Below, one piece after another: positions 34,961-40,154 of a stretch of 40,154 bases of DNA; position 1 is the first letter of the stretch, and the number at the start of each line of letters is the position of its first letter. The notes under the pieces are model-generated. The model saw only the letters and a list, made by a program, of their open reading frames with translations. It made no database searches and had not been told where the DNA came from. Origin of the DNA: Mesorhizobium sp. LNHC252B00 (GTDB lineage Bacteria; Pseudomonadota; Alphaproteobacteria; Rhizobiales; Rhizobiaceae); NCBI RefSeq assembly GCF_000502955.1, contig NZ_AYWO01000003.1, forward strand, positions 354,572-394,725, given 5' to 3'. A program made the position numbers and the translations under genes.

Positions 34961-35143
34961 TCATTCCTGTAGTGCGGCATTGAGGGCTGCGTCAACCACC
35001 GCTGCGGTGCCTTCCAACTGCCCGGCATCATGGGCGCATAAATATTCAGCGTACCGACGGATTGCGTGGTCGGGCTCTTCGGCTGCTTGGCGTGTAAGGC
35101 CGCGGGCCGGCCGGTGTTCTTCACATGCATTCCTGAAGGCCAA
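34961..35143 (-). CDS. Small hypothetical protein, possibly a 5'-truncated remnant
   Basis: A frame of 60 codons from a TTG, ending DAALNAALQE. The composition looks protein-like: CEEHRPARGLTRQAAEEPDH, then AIRRYAEYLCAHDAGQLEGT. There is no good ribosome-binding site and no ATG in the frame. The frame stays open, still protein-like (NVPLSRFGSLECWLPVLIAH), up to a stop at 35255-35257, so the sequence may be the 3' part of a gene whose start has been lost. I do not recognise a family. It lies in the gene-poor scar beside tRNA-Ser. Confidence 0.35.
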   Translation of the reverse strand: MAFRNACEEHRPARGLTRQAAEEPDHAIRRYAEYLCAHDAGQLEGTAAVVDAALNAALQE

Positions 35144-35327
35144 CAGAGGGTGCGCAATCAGGACTGGAAGCCAACATTCGAGCGAGCCAAAACGGCTTAA
35201 CGGAACATTAGCGATCTCTAACGGTTGTGCTTGCGGCAGGCGATGCTCAGCCCATCACTGCTGAAGATCGGGATGCGCAAGGTCCGATCGGCTCCGCAAA
35301 TGGCGCGGGTTCCGGGGAGGGCATAAG

Positions 35328-35492
35328 ATGAAAGACACGCCGGTAACAACCTACGTTGTCAGCGTGTTCGAGAAACCGCATTGGCGGACCGTGCTGACCA
35401 CCAAGGACAAGGCCAAAGCCCTGGCGATGGCCAAGGAGATCGGCGACAAGGTGCGAGTTCAAGAAATTACGCCGAAGCCGAAGAAGCGCTAA
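35328..35492 (+). CDS. Small hypothetical protein, 54 aa
   Basis: A short gene of 54 codons. GGGGAGGG, with good spacing, precedes ATG 35328. The protein begins MKDTPVTTYVVSVFEKPHWR and ends with a basic tail, EITPKPKKR. The strand-helix pattern (VTTYVVSVFEK, then ALAMAKEIGDKVRVQEI) suggests a small folded domain. There is no signal peptide. A clear terminator follows at 35557-35593, so it seems to be an independent gene. The family is not recognised. Confidence 0.6.
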   Translation: MKDTPVTTYVVSVFEKPHWRTVLTTKDKAKALAMAKEIGDKVRVQEITPKPKKR

Positions 35493-35556
35493 GGGGGCCG
35501 CCCCAATAGGCGATCCAATGGGAAGCCCGCAATCCGGCCCGAACCCCTAATCGATG

Positions 35557-35593
35557 AAAAGCCCGCCACGGGAGCGACCTGCGGCGGGCTTTT
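35557..35593. terminator. Bidirectional terminator after the 54-aa gene
   Basis: AAAAGCCCGCC (35557-35567) pairs with GGCGGGCTTTT (35583-35593) around a 15-base loop. The flanking A and T runs let it act on both strands. Confidence 0.75.
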
Positions 35594-35705
35594 GGAGTGG
35601 CTACATCCCTAAGGAATCGACCGCTTGTAGTCGTATTGTGAACTGCGAGATCGCGTTAGCCTATGGTGTGATCGCGGAAGGGAGGCGAGCACTGGTGCGG
35701 TTAGT

Positions 35706-35720
35706 GACCCATAATGGGTC
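35706..35720. promoter_or_regulatory. Palindrome GACCCA-TAA-TGGGTC
   Basis: Perfect six-base arms with a three-base centre lie in otherwise empty intergenic DNA. It could be an operator site left from a lost neighbour. No adjacent gene gives it a target. Confidence 0.3.
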
Positions 35721-35992
35721 AATCAATTTGGCACCGCAATTGCGTCGAGGCGATTGTGGGTGGGGAAGGGCCCGTCGCCTCGCAAATGAGGCGGCGGGCC
35801 TTCGATTAAGCGGTCTGTCGATGCGGCCTGGACTTGTTACGGCCGCGAGGGTCGCGTGCCGCAGTTAGCCACAAGCCACTTTCTGGAAAGGGAGCGGCTT
35901 GCGACTTCAGCAAGACGATAATGGCCGGCAACCTAGTCAGGTTGGAGATGGCGCCGGCCAAACAAATCGAGCCGAGTCGTGGTCGCGGAAGG

Positions 35993-36196
35993 CTAGCGCG
36001 TCGATTGTTTCTTGGCTTGTGCGGCGACTGCACAGAGGAAAGCCAATGCTGCCGCATCGCAGGCCGTTCGTGATGGGCCCTTGGCGAAAAGAACGGCGTC
36101 CGCAGCGCGTAACGTCAAGCCATGTTTTTTGGCGAAAGAGGTAACTTCGTAAGGCTGATCCTCTTCAGAACGATGGATGCCGAAATCGTAATTCAT
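35993..36196 (-). CDS. Small hypothetical protein, 67 aa (DUF3606-like?)
   Basis: A protein of 67 aa. GGGAGG lies about nine bases before ATG 36196, supporting a real gene. It opens MNYDFGIHRSEEDQPYEVTS, then FAKKHGLTLRAADAVLFAKG, ending with an Ala-rich helix and QAKKQSTR. The DxPYEV..FAKKxGLT pattern recalls DUF3606-type small rhizobial proteins, which is only a tentative match. No signal peptide. It is probably transcribed alone. Confidence 0.6.
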   Translation of the reverse strand: MNYDFGIHRSEEDQPYEVTSFAKKHGLTLRAADAVLFAKGPSRTACDAAALAFLCAVAAQAKKQSTR

Positions 36197-36662
36197 GCGC
36201 TATATCCTCCCGGTTCGCTACCTTTCCCTCCTCGCCCTGAGGCTAAATTAACAGCCGGTGTGTCCCGCGAGCTAGCAATTAGGGGTTGTGTAAAACGATA
36301 TAACTCCGCCCCGGCTACATCTTGTTGTTGTCGATGACGCCGGCCTCGCCGTCGGGCAAGGAGGTGGTCACTTTGGGCCACGTCCGAACCATGAGGCCGG
36401 CGCCTTCGCCATTCATTGCGTCGACAATGTGGGCCGCGTAGGCAGCGACGCAAAGCCGTGACTTTTCGGGGTGGTCGGCATGGCGGCAGCGTCACAATCT
36501 TGCCCGGTTCTGGCCACAATCGGTTAATATCGTGATAAACAATTCCTGCGCACAAGGGATCGGGGTTCAAGGCGTCTTTTATATTCGTCGAGTAAGTGTT
36601 TTGGCATCCTCTGATGCTTGAACGCGGCGTCCTAGGTCGAGACTGAAGGGGACATCAGGAAA
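36197..36662. other. Intergenic region upstream of rlpA, containing a broken small ORF
   Basis: Apart from the broken small frame at 36315-36570 listed separately, I see no gene here. The last 90 bases before ATG 36663 should hold the rlpA promoter, but no clear -35/-10 pair is visible. Confidence 0.4.
36315..36570 (-). pseudogene. Small hypothetical gene broken by a frameshift
   Basis: From a TTG at 36570 the minus strand reads NPDPLCAGIVYHDINRLWPE, then PGKIVTLPPC. After a one-base shift in CTGCCGCCATGCC (around 36480) it continues HADHPEKSRLCVAAYAAHIV, then MNGEGAGLMVRTWPKVTTSL, and stops at 36315-36317. The span of 256 bases is 85 codons plus one base, consistent with a single inserted base. 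Both halves look like protein. No ribosome-binding site is evident. The family is not recognised. Confidence 0.4.
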
Positions 36663-37889
36663 ATGCAGGCTGCGACGCACCCGCGCCTTCGTCGCGCTAC
36701 CACAGTTGCGTTGTTTGCCGTTTCGGCCGCCTTGCTGGCGGCGTGCGCGTCGCAGCATGAGCCGAAAGCGATGCTCTACAAGAAGACCCGCTCCAAAGAA
36801 TATTTTTCCGAATCCGAATATGGCGTGAAGGCAAGCCCGCGCGTGTTCTCCAAGAACGGGCGCATGCAACGCGGCGGCGGCCGTGACCAGCTTGGCAAAC
36901 CCTATCAGGTTCGCGGCAAGTGGTATTACCCCCGGGAAGACAAGCGCTACGCCAAGGTCGGCCTGGCTTCCTGGTATGGCGACGCCTTCCACGGCCGGCT
37001 TACCGCCAACGGCGAAGTCTACGACATGACCCACCTGACGGCGGCGCATCCGACCATGCCGCTGCCAAGCTATGCGCGCGTCACCAATCTCGCGACCGGC
37101 AGTTCGGTCATCGTTCGCGTCAACGATCGCGGCCCGTATCACGAAGGCCGCATCATCGATGTGTCGGAGCGCGCCGCCCAGATGCTTGACTACGCCAACA
37201 CCGGCACCGCTCAAGTGAAGGTCGAATATGTCGGCCGTGCACCGCTCGACGGTGATGACGACCAGTATCTGATGGCCTCCTACCACCCCGGCAACAGGGC
37301 GCCGGATCCGTCGGATGGATTGCCGACCGGCGTCATGGTGGCCATGAACGGACCGTCGCCAAGCCTGCCTGCCGGCGCTGCCGCCATGCCGTTTCCGGGT
37401 CAGTTGACCGATTCCGGTGTCGCCCAGCCGGACATGTCGGCGCAGGCGCCGGATTACGTCGATCTGACGCTGCCCGAATTCGGCCCGATCGTGCCGGAGC
37501 GCCCGGAAATCAATTTGCCGCGGCAATCTCCGTTTGCCGTGGCCTCGCTGTCCTATGCGGACGAGCGGGTCGAACGCGCCTCCAATGCGTTCGCCGCACT
37601 GGGTGGCGATGGTATGTCGCCGGCCGATGTCCTTCAATCATGGAAGCGACAGCCGCAGGGTTCGGCTACCGACTACGTCGCTGCCGGTTCGTTCGAGGGT
37701 ATAGCGGAGGCCAAGCGCATTGCCGCTCAGCTTGCCGCATTCGGCAAGATCGAGATCCAGCGTTCGGAACTCGATGGCGAGGATTGGTATTCGGTCAATC
37801 TCTATCCCGACGGCCACAGCAATCTGGATGATTTGCTGCAGGCAGCATGGTCGCATGGCGCGCCGGATGCGCTGGCTGTGCGCAACTGA
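36663..37889 (+). CDS. rlpA: RlpA-family septal ring lipoprotein with SPOR-like C-terminus
   Basis: A protein of 408 aa. A lipoprotein signal (SAALLAAC, lipobox Cys near residue 28) anchors it to the outer membrane. The double-psi beta-barrel RlpA domain spans about residues 97-190: VGLASWYGDAFHGRLTANGE, YARVTNLATGSSVIVRVNDR and GPYHEGRIIDVSERAA, with the catalytic Asp of NDRGP. A Pro-rich linker follows, and the last 70 residues (YVAAGSFEGIAEAKRIAAQL ... YSVNLYP) look like a SPOR fold that binds denuded glycan at the septum. RlpA proteins are lytic transglycosylases in Pseudomonas. It heads the cluster with the carboxypeptidase-like gene, tmk and holB. Confidence 0.9.
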   Translation: MQAATHPRLRRATTVALFAVSAALLAACASQHEPKAMLYKKTRSKEYFSESEYGVKASPRVFSKNGRMQRGGGRDQLGKPYQVRGKWYYPREDKRYAKVGLASWYGDAFHGRLTANGEVYDMTHLTAAHPTMPLPSYARVTNLATGSSVIVRVNDRGPYHEGRIIDVSERAAQMLDYANTGTAQVKVEYVGRAPLDGDDDQYLMASYHPGNRAPDPSDGLPTGVMVAMNGPSPSLPAGAAAMPFPGQLTDSGVAQPDMSAQAPDYVDLTLPEFGPIVPERPEINLPRQSPFAVASLSYADERVERASNAFAALGGDGMSPADVLQSWKRQPQGSATDYVAAGSFEGIAEAKRIAAQLAAFGKIEIQRSELDGEDWYSVNLYPDGHSNLDDLLQAAWSHGAPDALAVRN

Positions 37890-37992
37890 GCGGAGGCCAG
37901 GCCGGATTTCCGCTGTGCGGTTGATCCGGCCCGCAAAAGGCCTGATACTTTTTGCGGGCTTGCCGGACGGGCCGGCCAATGGGTCGAATATC

Positions 37993-39159
37993 ATGCAATT
38001 GCGCTTGCTCCAGCCTCTGGCCGGGCTTCTGGTTTTTGGCCTGCTGCTGTTTTCGCAGGCTCCAGTGCGTGCGCAGCTGTTCGAGACCAAGGCCACGCAG
38101 GTCTTCATGATCGATGCCGAGACCGGGACGGTGCTGTTTTCGAAGGATGCCGACAAGCCGATACCACCGGCCTCGATGGCCAAGCTGATGACCATGGAAG
38201 TGGTGTTCAACGCCATCAAGTCGGGCCGCCTGAAGCTCGACGATACGTTCGTGGTCAGCGAAAACGCCTGGCGCAAGGGTGGCGCGCCTTCGGGAACATC
38301 GACGATGTTCGCCAAGCTCAAGTCGGCGGTCCGGCTCGAGGACCTGATTCAGGGCGTGGTCGTGCAGGCGGCCAATGATGGCTGCATCGTCATCGCCGAA
38401 GGCATGTCCGGGTCCGAGGACAGTTTTGCCGCGCAGATGACCGAGCGCGCCCGCCAGATCGGCCTCAAGACATCGACTTTCATCAACTCGACCGGCCTGC
38501 CGGCGGATGGCCAGCAGACGACTGTGCGTGAACTGGCGCAGCTGGCCGTGCACCTGTGGCGCGATTATCCGGATTTCTATCGCTACTATGGCCAGAAGGA
38601 TTTCACCTGGAACAAGATCTCACAGAGGAACCGCAATCCACTGCTGGCGATGGATATCGGCGCCGACGGCCTGGCGGTCGGCGCCAGCGAGACGTCAGGC
38701 TTCGGCATCGTCGGTTCAGTCAGCCATAACGGCACTCGGGTGATCGCTGCGATGAGCGGGCTCGCCAGCGACAAGGAGCGGGCCGAGGAGGCGCGAAAGT
38801 TGCTCGACTGGGGCGTTCGCTCCTTCGAGAAGACCGAAATCTTCGCAAAGGATGAGATCGTTGGAGAAGCCCAGGTTTTCGGCGGCGCCAAATCGGGGGT
38901 GATGCTGAAGGCCAAGGGGCCGATCGACATCTTCCTGCCGATCACCAACCGCGACAAGCTGACGGCCAGGATCGTCTACAACGGCCCGGTCGCCGCACCC
39001 GTGGAAGAGGGGCAGCCGGTGGGGGCGTTGCGGGTCTGGATCGGCGATACGCTCAGTCAGGAGACGCCGCTTTTCGCAGCCGAATCGATCGGCGTCGGCA
39101 CGCTGCCGCAGCGCGCGCTCGATGCTGTCAAGGAGCTGGCGGTCGGCTGGCTGCGCTAA
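37993..39159 (+). CDS. D-alanyl-D-alanine carboxypeptidase-like protein with altered active-site motifs
   Basis: A protein of 388 aa with a signal peptide ([18 protein letters not shown], cleavage near VRAQ). It has the low-molecular-mass PBP (peptidase S11, DacA/DacC-like) fold plus the C-terminal beta domain ([20 protein letters not shown]). The first motif is intact (Ser61-Met-Ala-Lys64). The SxN position reads AAN in VVQAANDGC, and the KTG position reads AVG in [20 protein letters not shown]. Active enzymes normally have SxN and KTG, so activity may be altered or lost; many rhizobial relatives may share this, which I cannot check. Its role is trimming peptidoglycan pentapeptides. ATG 37993 starts the signal peptide. 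Confidence 0.85.
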   Translation: MQLRLLQPLAGLLVFGLLLFSQAPVRAQLFETKATQVFMIDAETGTVLFSKDADKPIPPASMAKLMTMEVVFNAIKSGRLKLDDTFVVSENAWRKGGAPSGTSTMFAKLKSAVRLEDLIQGVVVQAANDGCIVIAEGMSGSEDSFAAQMTERARQIGLKTSTFINSTGLPADGQQTTVRELAQLAVHLWRDYPDFYRYYGQKDFTWNKISQRNRNPLLAMDIGADGLAVGASETSGFGIVGSVSHNGTRVIAAMSGLASDKERAEEARKLLDWGVRSFEKTEIFAKDEIVGEAQVFGGAKSGVMLKAKGPIDIFLPITNRDKLTARIVYNGPVAAPVEEGQPVGALRVWIGDTLSQETPLFAAESIGVGTLPQRALDAVKELAVGWLR

Positions 39160-39207
39160 ATGCATGTCGCTCAAAAGTCGCCCCGGTTTTGGGGCAGCGA
39201 CATGCAT
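39160..39207. repeat. Intergenic palindromic repeat between the carboxypeptidase-like gene and tmk
   Basis: ATGCATGTCGCT (39160-39171) pairs with AGCGACATGCAT (39196-39207), twelve perfect bases, around an inner CAAAA...TTTTG arrangement with a CCCC/GGGG core. It starts directly after the TAA. I recall similar ATGCATGTCG...CGACATGCAT units scattered in rhizobial genomes, so this is probably a dispersed repeat; no second copy is in this window. Confidence 0.6.
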
Positions 39208-39280
39208 AAAAGCAAAAAATCGACGGCATGGACGTTTCGTCGAACGCGGACTATCTAGAGCGCTACAAGCCCATTCAAGC

Positions 39281-39976
39281 ATGGACAAGAAGGCCTCTCG
39301 GTTGGCACGCGGATTTTTCATCACCTTCGAAGGCGGCGAAGGGGCAGGCAAGTCGACGCAGATCGAGCGGCTGGCCAGGAAGATGCGCGCCAAGAAATAC
39401 GATGTCCTCCTTACCCGTGAGCCAGGCGGCTCGCCGGGTGCCGAAGCGGTCAGGCACGTGCTGCTTTCGGGGGCCGCCGAACCGTTTGGGCCGAAGATGG
39501 AAGCGCTGCTTTTTGCGGCGGCGCGGTCCGACCATGTCGAACAGGTCATCCGACCGGCGGTCGAGCGTGGCTCCATCGTGCTTTGCGACCGCTTCCTGGA
39601 TTCCTCCCGCGTCTACCAGGGCGTCACCGGTGGCATCGATCCAGCGTTCATGAATGCGCTGGAGCAGGTCGCCATCAATGGCATGATGCCCGACCTGACG
39701 CTGATCTTCGACATCGATCCGGCCGAAGGCCTGAGACGCGCAACACTGCGACGCGGCGCCGACGCAGACGCCGACCGCTTCGAAAAAGAGACGCTGGCGA
39801 TTCATCAGGCCCGCCGCGAAGCGTTCCTGGCGATCGCCGCGGCCGAGCCAGAGCGCTGTATCGTGATCGACGCGGCCGCCGAGCCGGATGCGGTCGAGAA
39901 TGTCGTCACCGCTGCCGTGTTCGCGGCGCTGGCGTCAAGAACGCCGGCGCGCAACATGCGGGCGACGCCAGCATGA
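39281..39976 (+). CDS. tmk: Thymidylate kinase
   Basis: A protein of 231 aa. It phosphorylates dTMP to dTDP for DNA synthesis. The P-loop [20 protein letters not shown] (near residues 13-32), [13 protein letters not shown], the [12 protein letters not shown] motif and the lid region around [15 protein letters not shown] identify it. ATG 39281 begins the basic leader [11 protein letters not shown] before the P-loop. The frame is open upstream, but that region contains the intergenic palindrome. The stop overlaps holB by four bases (ATGA), giving a coupled tmk-holB pair as in many bacteria. Confidence 0.95.
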   Translation: MDKKASRLARGFFITFEGGEGAGKSTQIERLARKMRAKKYDVLLTREPGGSPGAEAVRHVLLSGAAEPFGPKMEALLFAAARSDHVEQVIRPAVERGSIVLCDRFLDSSRVYQGVTGGIDPAFMNALEQVAINGMMPDLTLIFDIDPAEGLRRATLRRGADADADRFEKETLAIHQARREAFLAIAAAEPERCIVIDAAAEPDAVENVVTAAVFAALASRTPARNMRATPA

Positions 39977-40154
39977 TCTTCGAACGTATCGCGCCGGAGC
40001 AGCACGACACACTGGACGGCGTGCCCGAACCATCCGAAACGCCACGCCTGGTCGGACACCGGCAGGCCGCCGATATGCTCACCGCCGCCTATCGCGCGGG
40101 AAAGCTGCCGCATGCGCTGATCTTCTCCGGACCGATCGGCATCGGCAAGGCGAC
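39973..40154 (+). CDS. holB: DNA polymerase III delta' subunit (partial, 5' end)
   Basis: Only the first 60 codons are inside the window. The protein begins [20 protein letters not shown] and reaches [20 protein letters not shown] followed by KA, the Walker A region of a clamp-loader AAA+ subunit. The delta' subunit is part of the replicative clamp loader. Position directly after tmk, with a four-base overlap, supports holB over dnaX. Confidence 0.9.
   Translation, partial: MIFERIAPEQHDTLDGVPEPSETPRLVGHRQAADMLTAAYRAGKLPHALIFSGPIGIGKA

Larger units (their letters stand above)
35493..35992. other. Gene-poor region with a terminator and inverted repeats
   Basis: No convincing gene is seen over 500 bases. 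It holds the terminator of the 54-aa gene (35557-35593), the palindrome GACCCA-TAA-TGGGTC (35706-35720) and an imperfect hairpin of about 15 pairs at 35766-35802 (AAGGGCCCGTCGCCTC against GAGGCGGCGGGCCTT). A minus-strand frame at 35806-36057 is open for 83 codons, but it lacks a ribosome-binding site and overlaps the better-supported gene at 35993. Confidence 0.45.

Noticed and set aside
34843..35157. 104-codon minus-strand frame running across tRNA-Ser
   Set aside because: It reads through the tRNA gene and its product is not protein-like.
35806..36057. 83-codon minus-strand frame in the gene-poor region
   Set aside because: No ribosome-binding site, no recognised motif, and it overlaps the better-supported 67-aa gene at 35993-36196.
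1..40154. CRISPR arrays, toxin-antitoxin pairs or phage defence genes
   Set aside because: No regularly spaced repeats and no recognised defence or toxin families were seen. The PD-(D/E)XK-like DUF2161 protein alone is not enough to claim a defence system.

Overview
The window looks like a chromosomal segment of a Mesorhizobium-like alphaproteobacterium (order Rhizobiales). The basis is GC-rich sequence, a Pcs-type phosphatidylcholine synthase, a perfect match to the alphaproteobacterial EcfG stress-promoter consensus, IalB, DUF930 and DUF2161 proteins, and the rhizobial gene order rlpA - D,D-carboxypeptidase-like gene - tmk - holB. The genus is inferred from gene content and style, not from a database search.

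Layout. 1-3.3 kb: start of gph (minus), then rpiA, a DUF2059 secreted protein and glutathione reductase gor (plus). 3.4-7.0 kb (minus): an mgtE Mg2+ transporter broken by a one-base frameshift, and an ABC half-transporter. 7.0-7.5 kb: an inverted-repeat-rich intergenic region ending in an EcfG-type promoter for a small secreted Cys-rich protein. 8-11.8 kb: a FrnE-type DsbA protein with an orphan YejA-like solute-binding protein (minus), IalB (plus) and hspQ (minus). 11.9-16.6 kb: a UbiH/F-family hydroxylase, divergent from DUF2182 - DUF1326 - pcs and then a quinone oxidoreductase. 16.8-21.6 kb: a complete nucleoside-type (BMP family) ABC importer operon. 21.7-28.7 kb, all minus: GNAT, acyltransferase-3, rimO, TerC-family protein, DUF930, DUF2161, alpha/beta hydrolase and sterol-desaturase family protein.

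28.9-33.4 kb is an accessory-looking glycan cluster. It holds one divergent and three plus-strand SAM-methyltransferase-type modules, and one of these is fused behind a family-2 glycosyltransferase and a repeat linker. It is followed by an IS630-family element (33568-34618) whose two reading frames meet at a run of nine A, a roughly 107-bp hairpin element resembling a MITE, and tRNA-Ser(TGA). 34.9-36.6 kb is a gene-poor scar of tiny or broken genes, including an intact 54-codon gene, a 67-aa gene and a frameshifted small ORF. 36.7-40.15 kb returns to core genes: rlpA, a D-Ala-D-Ala carboxypeptidase-like protein with altered motifs, tmk and the start of holB.

The best candidates for something undescribed are the DUF2182-DUF1326-pcs operon (two Cys-rich proteins of unknown role, translationally coupled to a membrane-lipid enzyme) and the glycosyltransferase/methyltransferase cluster with its fused multi-domain protein. 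No CRISPR array, integrase, toxin-antitoxin pair or phage gene was recognised.
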